This document shows positions 44,882-53,936 of a stretch of DNA of 64,000 nt, one piece after another. Numbering within the stretch: the first letter of the stretch is position 1; each line of letters opens with the position of its first letter. This DNA is from Sphingomonas leidyi. Lineage in GTDB: Bacteria > Pseudomonadota > Alphaproteobacteria > Sphingomonadales > Sphingomonadaceae. Below the pieces are notes generated by a model. The model was not told the origin of the DNA, made no database searches, and saw only the letters and a program-made list of their open reading frames with translations. Position numbers and translations under genes: made by a program. The DNA is taken from assembly GCF_011761945.1 (NCBI RefSeq), contig NZ_JAASQV010000001.1:372001-436000 (forward strand), written 5' to 3'.

Positions 44882-47800
44882 TCAGAACTTGAACCGGAAT
44901 CCCATGCGATAGCTGCGGCCGATCATGTCATAGGGCGCCGAGGTGCCGAACGAGGTGCCGCTGCTGGGGATGGGTTCGGGCGCGCGGTCGAACAGGTTCT
45001 CCACGACCCCGAACAGCGTGACCTTGCGGCCGCCAAGGTTGACGTCGACATTCTGGGCGAGCTCGAAATACCAGACCGGATCGACATGATTCAGCGCGTC
45101 CGGAATGCCCGTGCGGCTCGTCTCAGGCTGGTTGGTGATCCTGCCCGGGCCGAGATAGCGCGTCGTCAGCGTGGTGCGGCTCGGGCCGACGGCATAGCTG
45201 GCGGTCATCAGGCCGCGCCATTTCAGGCTGCTGAAGGTACCCAATATGGGCGGCGCGGAATCTCCGGGCAGGTTGGTCTCGTCCTTCAGCCGCTGCGAGA
45301 TCAGTAGCCGCAGGTTGATCGATCCCGGCAGCTTCGCGGCGATGTCGCTGAGATTGGCGCGATAGCTCGCCTCATAGTCGATGCCTTCCACCGCCACGTT
45401 CTGCGCGTTGATGCCGCTGGTATAGATGGTGGCGTTCACCAGGTTGGTGGCGCCCGGCGCCAGCACGATCGAGCCGCACGCCGCCGGGTTCACCGGACGG
45501 TTGAAACCGTAGCACATGTCGATGATCTGCTGGGCGCCGACCGCGGTAATCGCGTTCTTGATGTCGATCTTGTACCAGTCGACCGAGAAGCTGAAGCCGC
45601 GCAGCCAGCGCGGCGTGTAGACACCGCCGGCGGTCCAGGTATCGGCGATTTCCGGCGTCAGGTTGGGATTGCCGCCGCTCAGCGTGGTGTTCGGCACTTG
45701 CGGGCTGCCCGGCTGGGTACGGTCGAGATAGGCGTTCACGAACTGGCTGGCGGGCGCGAACAGGTCGTTGAGGTTCGGCGCCCGGATATCGCGCGAGCGC
45801 GTGCCGCGCAGCCGCAGCCCGTCGACGACTTCCCAGCTCAGTCCCGCCTTCCAGGTCGTCACCGGGCCGCTCGTCGAATAGTCCGTGCGCCGGATCGCGC
45901 CGTTCAGCTCCAGGCTCTTCGCGACGACCGAATCCTTCAGCAGCGGCACCAGGACCTCGCCGAAGAACTCCTTCACATTATAGCCGTTGCTGCCGCCCTT
46001 GAAGTTGCCGACGTTCCACAGCGACTGGAGCGAATAGCTGTCGGCCGTCGAGGAGAAGGACTCCTTGCGATATTCGAAGCCGGCGGCGACCGAGACCGGC
46101 CCCGCCCAGGTCGAGAACGGATTATACTGTGCGTCGATCGACCAGACGTCCTGATAGAAATCGAGGTCCTGGCGCGTCCGCAGCCCGTCGGCATGGCCGG
46201 TCACCCAGGCGATCGAGGCCGCGCCGAGCGATCCCTCGCCGAACAGGTTCATCGGCACGCAGCCATTGCCCGGATTGGCGAGCGTCGAGCGACAGATCGG
46301 CGTGCCCGTCGCCACTCCGGCCACGCCGCCCGCCGCCGGATTGGCGATCACGTCGATTGCCTGGTTGAACCGGCTGAGGATGATGTTGTTGTCGCGGGTG
46401 TACCACACCTTGCTGTGGCCGCGCTGATAATAGGCGCGCCACTTGCCGCTGCCGAGGAAACTGCCCTCCAGCGCGAGCAGGACGCGATCCTGGCGGCGAT
46501 TATATCCCGCCTCGCCGATATGCGAGCCCGGCGTGTTGATCATGTCGTAGAACAGGCGGTTCATCTGGAACGACGTGACCTGCGCCGAGTCCATCGCCTG
46601 CCGCGTTGCCAGGGGGATGAAGGGATTGTCCCGCGTGACGGTGATCGCCGTGGTGCCCTGGCGGTTGTAGACGGCCGACCAGTTGATCGTGTCGTTGCCG
46701 GCATAGCTCGCCTCGACGATCGCGTTGATGCCGTCGGTGAGTTCGTAGCTGAGGCGGCCGTAGAGGCTCCAATGCTTGTCGTCGGGCATCAGCGCGCCGC
46801 GGACGGGCATGGATTCCACCGTGCCGCCGGCCTGGACCTGGCCCTGCTGGATCGGCCCGAACACGAAGGTGCCGACCGTGCCGCCCGGGCCGAAGGACAT
46901 GCCCTTCAGCGGCCCCGTGGCGATCACCCCGCCCGGCGTGCTGTTATAGCCGGCATCGGTGCGCACGATCTGGCCGGGCTCGCCGTTGGTCGCCGTCCAT
47001 GCCGGATTGTTCATCAGGCGCAGGCCCGGCTGAAACCAGTCGCGGACATGGTGATAGAAGTCGATCCGGTCGCCCTTGTAGTAGTTGCCGCTCAGCAGGA
47101 CATGGCCGCGCCCGCCCGCGAACCTGGCGCCCCAGGCCAGGTCGCCGGTCACCACGCGCCCGTCGGAATAGTCGGTCTGGCTGAAATTGAAGCCGCCCTT
47201 CAGCCCGGTGAACTTCGTGTCGAGGATGAAGTTGACGACGCCGGCCACGGCATCCGAGCCATAGGCGGCAGAGGCGCCGCCGGTCACCACGTCGACGCGC
47301 TGCACCAGGTTCTGCGGCAGCATGTTGATGTCCACCGCGGGAGACATGCCGGAGCCGACGACGCGGCGGCCGTCGAGCAGGGTCAGCGTGCGGGTGACGC
47401 CCAGGTCGCGGGCGCTCAGCTGGTTCGCGCCGCCGGTGGCATTGGCGAACAGGGTCGTCGTGCGCGGGGTGTTGCCGGTCCCCATCGCGGGCAGCTGGCT
47501 GACATAGTCGGCGATGTTGGTGGGATTGCGCTCCGAGATGTCCTCGGCGCTCAGCACCGTGGTCGGCGTCGGAGCGTCGTTGCCGTTGCGCACGATGCGC
47601 GAGCCGGTGACGATCAGTTCGGCGCCCTCGGACGCGGCTTCCGCCGGTGCGGCAGGCGCCTGATCGGTGCGATCCTGGTCGCGTGCCGGGGCGGCCGGAG
47701 CTTCGAAACTTGCCGTCTGGCGGCGCACGTCCTCGGGCCTTGCGATCCTGCGCAGGGTGAGGACGCTGCCGCCCTCGGCGCTCAGCCCGGTTCCCTCGAG

Positions 47801-48058
47801 CAGGACCCGCAGCGCGTCGCGCGGCGTCAGGCTGCCATGGATGCCCTTTGTGCGCTTGCCCGCCACCATCGCGCTGGAGAAGATGATCTCCTGGTTCGCC
47901 TGCCGGGCAAAGGCATTCAGCGCGCTGCCCAGGTCCCCGGCGGCAATGTTGAAGCTGCGGGCCTGCTGCGCCGCCGCGGCCGGAGCGGCGGACAACCACA
48001 AGGCCGCCGCCAGTGCGGAGCCAGAGCCATGGACCGAGAACAGCCCCCTGTTTCGCAT
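44882..48058 (-). CDS. TonB-dependent receptor with N-terminal STN signalling domain
   Basis: 1058 residues. A signal peptide (to about 30) is followed by an STN/secretin-N domain (about 34-104: FNIAAGDLGSALNAFARQAN and KGIHGSLTPRDALRVLLEGTGLS), the part that signals to FecR. A short linker precedes the plug (about 150-290, with LIVTGSRI, TLLDGRRVVGSG and GGASAAYGSDAVAGVVNFILD). A 22-strand-type barrel ends YRMGFRFKF. The plug and barrel motifs match large peptide/polymer-type receptors of Sphingomonadales rather than siderophore receptors, so peptide uptake is plausible given the neighbouring M28 peptidase. Convergent with that operon. Confidence 0.93.
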   Translation of the reverse strand: MRNRGLFSVHGSGSALAAALWLSAAPAAAAQQARSFNIAAGDLGSALNAFARQANQEIIFSSAMVAGKRTKGIHGSLTPRDALRVLLEGTGLSAEGGSVLTLRRIARPEDVRRQTASFEAPAAPARDQDRTDQAPAAPAEAASEGAELIVTGSRIVRNGNDAPTPTTVLSAEDISERNPTNIADYVSQLPAMGTGNTPRTTTLFANATGGANQLSARDLGVTRTLTLLDGRRVVGSGMSPAVDINMLPQNLVQRVDVVTGGASAAYGSDAVAGVVNFILDTKFTGLKGGFNFSQTDYSDGRVVTGDLAWGARFAGGRGHVLLSGNYYKGDRIDFYHHVRDWFQPGLRLMNNPAWTATNGEPGQIVRTDAGYNSTPGGVIATGPLKGMSFGPGGTVGTFVFGPIQQGQVQAGGTVESMPVRGALMPDDKHWSLYGRLSYELTDGINAIVEASYAGNDTINWSAVYNRQGTTAITVTRDNPFIPLATRQAMDSAQVTSFQMNRLFYDMINTPGSHIGEAGYNRRQDRVLLALEGSFLGSGKWRAYYQRGHSKVWYTRDNNIILSRFNQAIDVIANPAAGGVAGVATGTPICRSTLANPGNGCVPMNLFGEGSLGAASIAWVTGHADGLRTRQDLDFYQDVWSIDAQYNPFSTWAGPVSVAAGFEYRKESFSSTADSYSLQSLWNVGNFKGGSNGYNVKEFFGEVLVPLLKDSVVAKSLELNGAIRRTDYSTSGPVTTWKAGLSWEVVDGLRLRGTRSRDIRAPNLNDLFAPASQFVNAYLDRTQPGSPQVPNTTLSGGNPNLTPEIADTWTAGGVYTPRWLRGFSFSVDWYKIDIKNAITAVGAQQIIDMCYGFNRPVNPAACGSIVLAPGATNLVNATIYTSGINAQNVAVEGIDYEASYRANLSDIAAKLPGSINLRLLISQRLKDETNLPGDSAPPILGTFSSLKWRGLMTASYAVGPSRTTLTTRYLGPGRITNQPETSRTGIPDALNHVDPVWYFELAQNVDVNLGGRKVTLFGVVENLFDRAPEPIPSSGTSFGTSAPYDMIGRSYRMGFRFKF

Positions 48059-48166
48059 ATTGTCCCTCCCTGCCGCGCTGATCGCGGTGTCATTCCGTGA
48101 GACGCAGGGAGAAGCCGATCCCGCCGAAAAAATGTCGGTCGGGCCGGGGAGGGGGCGCGGCGGCCT

Positions 48167-48192
48167 GCGGCCCGCGATCGCTCGCGGGCCGC
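48167..48192 (-). terminator. Terminator-like hairpin after DUF4142
   Basis: An 11-bp perfect stem GCGGCCCGCGA / TCGCGGGCCGC with loop TCGC, 9 bp past the DUF4142 stop on the minus strand. It lacks a T-tract but separates this gene from the receptor gene downstream. Confidence 0.55.
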
Positions 48193-48200
48193 CCTTGGAT

Positions 48201-48785
48201 CTAGGACTTGAGGCCCTTGGCCATGTTGAGATGCGCAGTCACCGTCGGGATCAGCCTGGTGGCGAAATCGCGCAGCTGCTGCGGCACGTCCTTGTTGCCG
48301 ACGGTCGCCTTCACCGCGTCGAGCGTCTTCTGATGCGCATCGACCTGGGCGGCGGCATAGGCCTTGTCGAATTCGGCTCCCTTCAGGGGCTTGAGCGAAT
48401 CCAGCGCCTGCTGCTGCGCGGCTGTCAGCGCCGGATCGGGGGTGATGGCGGGCGCGGCCGCGCTCGCCGCCGTCTTGAGCTTCGCGGTCGATTCGGTGTG
48501 CGCCTTGATCATCGCGTCGGCGAATTTCTTGATCGCCGCGGATTGCGACTGGCCCTGGGCGAGCTTCGAAGTCTCGATCTCGAAGGCGTCGCTCGCCGCG
48601 GCGGCATTTGCAAAGGCCTGGCCGGCGGACGCGGCGGGTGCCGTGCCCATCCCGTTCGCCATCATCGAACCGTCGGTGTTGGTGGCGACGGTGGTCGTAT
48701 CGGAGCCGGTGGTTTCGGTCTTCGAACCACAGCCTGCGAGCGCGAGCCCGGCGGCCCCCAGCATCATCCAGCGAAGAACCTGCAT
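48201..48785 (-). CDS. DUF4142 lipoprotein
   Basis: 194 residues from ATG 48785, with a near-consensus AGGAGGTAAGG ribosome binding site. Lipobox LALAGC (Cys19). A low-complexity Thr/Gly/Met region leads to a DUF4142 helical domain: ASDAFEIETSKLAQGQSQSAAIKKFADAMIKAHTES and later DAHQKTLDAVKATVGN. Members are ferritin-fold-like periplasmic proteins often linked to stress or envelope functions; the mechanism is unknown. Confidence 0.9.
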   Translation of the reverse strand: MQVLRWMMLGAAGLALAGCGSKTETTGSDTTTVATNTDGSMMANGMGTAPAASAGQAFANAAAASDAFEIETSKLAQGQSQSAAIKKFADAMIKAHTESTAKLKTAASAAAPAITPDPALTAAQQQALDSLKPLKGAEFDKAYAAAQVDAHQKTLDAVKATVGNKDVPQQLRDFATRLIPTVTAHLNMAKGLKS

Positions 48786-48926
48786 CCTTACCTCCTGTTC
48801 GAGCCCCTGGTGCGGAGCCATGGCGTGAACGCGTGCCGCTATTGCCCGTTCCGCCCGAACCCTTTTGACGCAATGCGCGTTTGAACCGGCGCGCCTGCGC
48901 TTCATCGCACGTGACGGGAGGATTGA

Positions 48927-49316
48927 ATGAGCATCTTCGGTAGCATCATGGGCAAGATCTTCGGCCACAAGGCGGACGCACCCGCCCCGAGTCCCGCACC
49001 CGCGGAAGCGGAAGCCGCCCCGGCTGCGGCGCCGGCTCCCACCGCGGATGCCACGCCAGTCGATGTGGGCGCCGTGTTGTCCGAGATGGCGAGCATGAAG
49101 GGCGGCGGCGGCAACTACCAGACATCGATCGTCGATCTGCTCAAGCTGCTCGATCTCGATTCCAGCCTGGATGCGCGCAAGCAGCTTGCCGACGAGCTGG
49201 ACGTGCATGCCGGCGAGCCCGGCACCGCCGAGCAGAACATCGCATTGCACCAGGCGGTGATGGCCAAGCTCGCAGAGAATGGCGGCGTGGTGCCCGATAG
49301 CCTGCGCGGGGGCTGA
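48927..49316 (+). CDS. DUF3597 family protein
   Basis: 129 residues. It begins MSIFGSIMGKIFGHKADA, then an Ala/Pro linker, then the DUF3597 domain: VDVGAVLSEMASMKGGGGNYQTSIVDLLKLLDLDSSLDARKQLADELD. This is a LysM-associated or biofilm-related small domain in other bacteria; here no LysM is present. Cytoplasmic, unknown role. Divergent from DUF4142 over 141 bp. Confidence 0.85.
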   Translation: MSIFGSIMGKIFGHKADAPAPSPAPAEAEAAPAAAPAPTADATPVDVGAVLSEMASMKGGGGNYQTSIVDLLKLLDLDSSLDARKQLADELDVHAGEPGTAEQNIALHQAVMAKLAENGGVVPDSLRGG

Positions 49317-49343
49317 ACCCCCCGGCCGGCCAGGGCGCGCGGC

Positions 49344-50057
49344 TCAGGCCGCGATCGCCTCTCCGACGAAGTGGAAGAAGGCGCGGCTTTCGGGCCGGCG
49401 GGCCGCGTCCCATTCCGGGTGCCATTGCACGGCGAGCACCGGTGCACCGGCGGGACGGGCAGAGAATGCCTCGACCAAACCGTCGCCCGCGGCATGGGCT
49501 TCGGGCGTCAGGCCGCGACCGAGGCGCTCGATTCCCTGCCGGTGCACCGAGTTCACCCGGATGCGCCGCGCGCCGGTAATGGCGGCGAGGAGGCCTTCGG
49601 CGCGCAGGTCCACGTCGTGGTCATGGTCGAACAGCGCTTCATAGGGCAGATGATCGCCCTCCCTGTGATGCGCGGCGAGGCCGTCGGCCAGCGTGCCGCC
49701 GAACAGCACGTTGAGCTCCTGCAGGCCGCGGCAAATGCCGAACACCGGACGGCCCGCATCGATCATGCGGCCGGCCAGCGCGATCGCCGCTTCGTCGCGC
49801 TCCTCGTCGAGCGGGCCTTCGGCAATGCCGTCACCGCCATAGCGGCGGGCCGCGATGTTCGAGCGCGAACCGGTGAGCAGCAGGCCGTCGAGCCGCGCGG
49901 CGAGCGCTGCCGCGTCGAACGCGCCGGTGACGGCGGGCACCAGCAGCACGGTGGCGCCGGAAATCTCGGCCAGCGGGCGGATGAACCGCGTCGCCACGGC
50001 CTGGATCGGCCGGTCGGCAACTTCATTGCAGCACAGAACGCCGATCAGCGGGCTCAT
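49344..50057 (-). CDS. Class I glutamine amidotransferase-like hydrolase (gamma-glutamyl-GABA hydrolase, PuuD type)
   Basis: 237 residues. The nucleophile elbow GICRGLQELNVLFGGTL (Cys near 110) and the His-Glu pair in QWHPEWD complete the triad. The motifs NVLFGGTLADGL and HDVDLRAEGLL match the peptidase C26 PuuD group that hydrolyses gamma-glutamyl compounds. ATG 50057 overlaps the stop of the serine acetyltransferase gene (ATGA), so the two are coupled. A role in glutathione-type or gamma-glutamyl metabolism next to cysteine synthesis is inference. Confidence 0.88.
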   Translation of the reverse strand: MSPLIGVLCCNEVADRPIQAVATRFIRPLAEISGATVLLVPAVTGAFDAAALAARLDGLLLTGSRSNIAARRYGGDGIAEGPLDEERDEAAIALAGRMIDAGRPVFGICRGLQELNVLFGGTLADGLAAHHREGDHLPYEALFDHDHDVDLRAEGLLAAITGARRIRVNSVHRQGIERLGRGLTPEAHAAGDGLVEAFSARPAGAPVLAVQWHPEWDAARRPESRAFFHFVGEAIAA

Positions 50058-51022
50058 GCGCCGTGCTCCGCCAGCCGCTCGGAAAGCGCGTCGCGTGCGG
50101 CGGGGCCCAGCCGGATCGCCTCGGGCTGCGCCACCACGCTTTCGGGCGGCACATCGTCGAGCAGCCACACATTGCCGCCGATCACGCTGCCGCGCCCGAT
50201 GGTCACGCGGCCCAGGATCGTGGCGCCGGCATAGATGGTGACGCCATCCTCGACGATCGGGTGGCGCGCGTGCCGGGTCCGCGGCCCGGTGGGTGCCAGG
50301 CCCAGCGGACTGCGTGCGCCCAGGGTGACGTGCTGATAGAGGCGCACGCCCCGCCCGATGATGGCGGTCTCGCCGATCACCACGCCGGTGCCGTGGTCGA
50401 TGAAGAAGCTGGGGCCGATCGTGGCCCCGGGATGGATGTCGATGCCGGTGCGCGCATTGGCCAGCTCGGAGATCACGCGCGCGACGATCACCGCGCCCAG
50501 CGTGTGGAGCTGGTGCGCGATCCGGTGATGGAGAATGGCGAGCGCGCCCGGATAGCTGATTAGGATCTCGTCGGTGCTGCGCGCGGCGGGATCGCCGACA
50601 AAGGCGGCTTCGACATCGGCATCGACCAGCGCGCGGATCTCGGCGAGCGTCGCGGCGAACAGGCGGACGATCGCATCGGGCTGATCCGGCTCGAAGGGCT
50701 GGTCGGATTCGGCCTGCCAATAGTCGAGCTCGCTCGCCACTTCCTCGCGCAGCAGCGTCAACGCGCGGTGCAGTTGCTCCGCGACGAAATCGTCCTCGCC
50801 CGCCGGGCCGTCGCGGAAGCCGCCCAGCCTGGCGGGGAAGAGTGCGGCCGAGAGATGCTCGACGGCGCGCGCCAGGCCGGCCGGGGAAGGGAAGCGAGTC
50901 ACGCTCCCCCGGCCGGGCTGCCGCGCCCGCCAGGCCGAGCGCACGGCATTGAGCGCGGCGACGGCGTCCGCGATCCCGGCGGCAAGGGTGGGGTCCGGCT
51001 GGCCGGGGGACGTCGAACGCAT
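50054..51022 (-). CDS. Serine O-acetyltransferase, EpsC type
   Basis: 322 residues. A long helical N-terminal part (about 1-180, with ELDYWQAESDQP and SYPGALAILHHRIAHQLHTLG) leads to a left-handed beta-helix: GIDIHPGATIGPSFFIDHGTGVVIGETAIIGRGVRLYQHVTLGA. The catalytic histidines are in IDIHPGA and FIDHGTG. It acetylates serine with acetyl-CoA, the first step to cysteine. The long N-terminus marks the EpsC group rather than compact CysE. No cysK is nearby. Confidence 0.93.
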   Translation of the reverse strand: MRSTSPGQPDPTLAAGIADAVAALNAVRSAWRARQPGRGSVTRFPSPAGLARAVEHLSAALFPARLGGFRDGPAGEDDFVAEQLHRALTLLREEVASELDYWQAESDQPFEPDQPDAIVRLFAATLAEIRALVDADVEAAFVGDPAARSTDEILISYPGALAILHHRIAHQLHTLGAVIVARVISELANARTGIDIHPGATIGPSFFIDHGTGVVIGETAIIGRGVRLYQHVTLGARSPLGLAPTGPRTRHARHPIVEDGVTIYAGATILGRVTIGRGSVIGGNVWLLDDVPPESVVAQPEAIRLGPAARDALSERLAEHGA

Positions 51023-51120
51023 GGAAGCTGCCTCGTGCTGCGTGCGATTAACATCCCCTAATTCGATAGGAGTTTCAGCAAAGGAAATATTGGCGAGCGC
51101 GAAGGCCTGGCGAAGCGGGA

Positions 51121-53037
51121 TCAGGCCGGCTGGGTGCGGGCGCCTTCGATCGGCAGCAACAACGTGAAGCGGGTACCCCGCGGTGTCGATTCGAATTCGA
51201 CCCGGCCGCCGATCACTTCGGCCCGGCGAGCCTGGTTGCCCAGGCCGCGGCCCTGCGCCGCCATGGTCGCGTCGAAACCTCTGCCATTGTCCTCGATGCC
51301 CACGCACACCTGGCCGTCGCGCACCCCGGTGGTGACGACGATCTCGTTCGCGCCGGCGTGCTTGATCACGTTGGTGAAGGCTTCCTGCAGAATCCGCAGC
51401 ACGTGGAGCGAATGGCGCTGGTCGAGCCAGGGGAGCGGCGGCACGTCGCGCACGTCCCAGCGCAGGCGGATGCCCGTAGCCTCGAGCCGGGGTTGCAGGC
51501 GGAAGCGCAGGGTGCCGAGCAGCAGCAGCAGGTCGGTCTCCACCGGCTCCATCGAATCGATGGTGAGCTTCAGGTCGTCGATGCAGCCCTTGAGCAGCTG
51601 GGCGATGTCCGTTTCGTCGATATGGCCGTGCTCGACCATGCGCAGCGTGCTCACCAGGGACGAGCCGAGCCCGTCGTGCATGTCCTGCATCAGGCGCTGG
51701 CGCTCCTGGAAGAGCACTTCGCGCCGCTCGATCTCGCGCAGCTTCTGATGGCTGGCGTTGAGCTCCGCCTCGCGCTCGGCCAGGCGGCTGGCGAGCACGA
51801 GGTTGGACTCGGCCACGGCATGCATTGCCCTGATGTAGCGGCTCAGCATGATCTGGCAGAAGGCGATGATCAGCGCGATCTGTGCGTAGAAGGAGACGAA
51901 CAGGCTCTCGATGTCGATGATGTTGTTCTGCAGCAGCATGTCGCGCCCGCCCAGGATGAAGGAGAGCAGGCCGCAGATCGCCAGCCCGATCCCCTCCATG
52001 GTGCCCGCGCGGCGGCTCCAGACGATGTGCACGATGAAGGTGAAGGTGCCCACGCTCACCATGGTGATGTACATCAGCGGCGAGACGATCGTGGCGTCGG
52101 CCGTCCCTTCGAACAGCGGCAGGGTGATCCCGCCGAAGCCCAGGCACATGACGGCGATGACCGCGGTCAGCCAGCGTGCGTGGTGATGGTGCAGGGCGGT
52201 GAGGAAGAGATGGGCGATCAGGATCGTCCAGCCCACCGAATTGACCGTGATCCAGCCGAACCAGGCGTCCGAGACGGGCAGCCGGTCCGCACCCATATAG
52301 GCGTGCATCACGCGCAGGAACGTCGCGACGGTCATCAGCGCATAGAGGAGGTAGAGCGTCTCGCGCCGCGACCGCAGCCAGACGAGGAAGGCGAACACCC
52401 CCGTCGCGAGGAACATCGCCGAGCTGATATAGGGCAGCTCGGCCTGGAAGAAGGCGCGGGTGTAATAGGCTGCGGCGAGTTGGCGATAATCGCCGATCCA
52501 CAGCGTGGAAAGCGCGCCGCCGATGCCCCGGACGTGGCGGATGCGGATCAGCAGGTCCCGGGGCGGGGTGCTCTCGGCGGCTTCCTCGAGCGGGATCCAC
52601 AGCGGCCGGTTCGAACCGTTCCACTGGAGATTGGCGTGCGTCTGGTAGAAGAGCCGCCCGTCGACATAGATGGCCAGCTCGCCATCCGTCTTCCAGCGCG
52701 GGATGTAGAGATAGGCGCCGCTCGGCGCTGCCTGCGCGGGATCGATCGTGAAATGATACCAGGTCGTCTGGGTGGGCAGCAGCCCGGCATCGCCGGCACC
52801 CGGCAGCATGTGCGGCCGGGGCGCATGGGGCAGGGCGATGTCCTGCCACCGGCCCGGCAGCGCGCGCCAGTCGGCGGTGCGCGATGGCGGGGGATAGCCC
52901 TGGGTATATTGTACCAGCAGCTGCGCGCGGGTCAGGTGAATGCCCTGCGGCCGGGATCCGAGATAAAGGGCGGCGAGGATCAGCGTCGCCAGGCCCGCAT
53001 AGACGAGGAAGGTCCGCAGCGACCTAGAGAATACCAT
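51121..53037 (-). CDS. Sensor histidine kinase with 7TMR-DISM-type sensor, NarL-family partner
   Basis: 638 residues. One N-terminal membrane span (about 10-27), a periplasmic jelly-roll sensor of the 7TMR-DISM-extracellular type (about 40-185), then seven hydrophobic helices (about 195-400). A coiled coil (405-450) leads to the HisKA_3 box RQRLMQDMHDGLGSSLVSTL, with the phospho-accepting histidine near 454. The HATPase domain has QEAFTNVIKHAGA (N box), IEDNGRGFD (G1) and GRGLGNQARRAEVIGG (G2). The extracellular domain often binds carbohydrates or similar ligands. Its start overlaps the response regulator stop by 14 bp. Confidence 0.92.
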   Translation of the reverse strand: MVFSRSLRTFLVYAGLATLILAALYLGSRPQGIHLTRAQLLVQYTQGYPPPSRTADWRALPGRWQDIALPHAPRPHMLPGAGDAGLLPTQTTWYHFTIDPAQAAPSGAYLYIPRWKTDGELAIYVDGRLFYQTHANLQWNGSNRPLWIPLEEAAESTPPRDLLIRIRHVRGIGGALSTLWIGDYRQLAAAYYTRAFFQAELPYISSAMFLATGVFAFLVWLRSRRETLYLLYALMTVATFLRVMHAYMGADRLPVSDAWFGWITVNSVGWTILIAHLFLTALHHHHARWLTAVIAVMCLGFGGITLPLFEGTADATIVSPLMYITMVSVGTFTFIVHIVWSRRAGTMEGIGLAICGLLSFILGGRDMLLQNNIIDIESLFVSFYAQIALIIAFCQIMLSRYIRAMHAVAESNLVLASRLAEREAELNASHQKLREIERREVLFQERQRLMQDMHDGLGSSLVSTLRMVEHGHIDETDIAQLLKGCIDDLKLTIDSMEPVETDLLLLLGTLRFRLQPRLEATGIRLRWDVRDVPPLPWLDQRHSLHVLRILQEAFTNVIKHAGANEIVVTTGVRDGQVCVGIEDNGRGFDATMAAQGRGLGNQARRAEVIGGRVEFESTPRGTRFTLLLPIEGARTQPA

Positions 53038-53713
53038 GGTTGCGGGCCTCGAAGATCGCTTCCGCCTTCGAGGTGACCTCGAGCTTCTGGTAGATTCGCC
53101 GGACGAAGGTCATCACCGTGTTGCGCGAGACCAGCATCAGCTCGGCGATCTCGTCATAGCTGAAGCCCTTGGTGATCAGCTCGAGCGCCTCGCGCTCGCG
53201 CGGCGAGAGCGGGGAGGCGATGGGAGTCGCCGTCGCCAGCGCGGCGGCGGTGGGCACTTGCGGCGCCTGCTCGACCGGGCGGAAGCGCAGCAGGATCTGG
53301 CGGGCGATGCGCGGGCTGATCGGGCTGCCCCCGGCATGGAGCGCGCGGATCTCGTCGGCGATCTTCTCGGCCGAGCTGTCCTTCAGCAGATAGCCTGCCG
53401 CCCCCGCCTCGATCGAGGCGATCACGTGCTTCTCGTCGGCGAAGGTGGTGCTCACCATGATCCCGCAATCGGGCCAGCTCGCATGGGCCGCGCGGATGAC
53501 GTCGATTCCCGATCCGTCGGGCAGGCCCAGATCGACCACCAGCACGTCGAGCGGATCGCCGGCAAGCATCCTGCGCGCCTGGGCGACATTGTGCGCCATG
53601 CCGATCAGCTGCATGTCCGTCGAGTTGCGCACCGCGGCGGCGAAGCTGTTCTGGAAGGCGATATCGTCCTCCACCAGCGCGACCTTGAGCAGTGGCGAGG
53701 CGGAATCGGGCAT
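53024..53713 (-). CDS. NarL/LuxR-type response regulator
   Basis: 229 residues from ATG 53713. Receiver domain with the acidic pair VEDD, phospho-accepting Asp in VLVVDLGLPDGSG (near 57), TT and KDSS (conserved Lys). The C-terminal LuxR HTH reads SPREREALELITKGFSYDEIAELMLVSRNTVMTFVRRIYQKL. It is the cognate partner of the kinase downstream. It lies divergently from the orphan LuxR gene, so it may control that or the two-partner secretion promoter. Confidence 0.93.
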   Translation of the reverse strand: MPDSASPLLKVALVEDDIAFQNSFAAAVRNSTDMQLIGMAHNVAQARRMLAGDPLDVLVVDLGLPDGSGIDVIRAAHASWPDCGIMVSTTFADEKHVIASIEAGAAGYLLKDSSAEKIADEIRALHAGGSPISPRIARQILLRFRPVEQAPQVPTAAALATATPIASPLSPREREALELITKGFSYDEIAELMLVSRNTVMTFVRRIYQKLEVTSKAEAIFEARNHGIL

Positions 53714-53835
53714 CGGGGCATCCTGGAGCGGCCCGCGTCCCGTCGCGTGGCCGTGGCGGCGATCGGATGGGCGCGTGGCGACGCCCGGCTTTCGCGCTCT
53801 TACCATTCCAACGGCCCCGAGCTTGTCCCTAGAAA

Positions 53836-53870
53836 TAGCGACATACGCGATATTTCGTGTTCGTTACAAT
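53836..53870 (+). promoter_or_regulatory. Promoter block of the orphan LuxR gene, shared with tpsBA
   Basis: TAGCGACATACGCGATAT (53836-53853) followed at fixed distance by TACAAT (53865-53870), a good -10. The first T of the two boxes are 29 bp apart, exactly as in 55354-55388. No good -35 lies 17 bp before the -10; the conserved box covers that place, as expected for an activator site. 26 of 35 positions agree between the two blocks. Confidence 0.65.
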
Positions 53871-53936
53871 TTGTTCCGGAGCCTTGCCCTGGCTAATGTC
53901 GCATTTCCCAGGTCGGGCACAAACAAGAGTCGCGCC

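Noticed and set aside
50054..52849. Serine acetyltransferase read as a much larger protein extending upstream
   Set aside because: The upstream part of this frame is the shadow of the histidine kinase. The enzyme begins at ATG 51022 and the frame before it has Arg/His-rich non-protein-like sequence.
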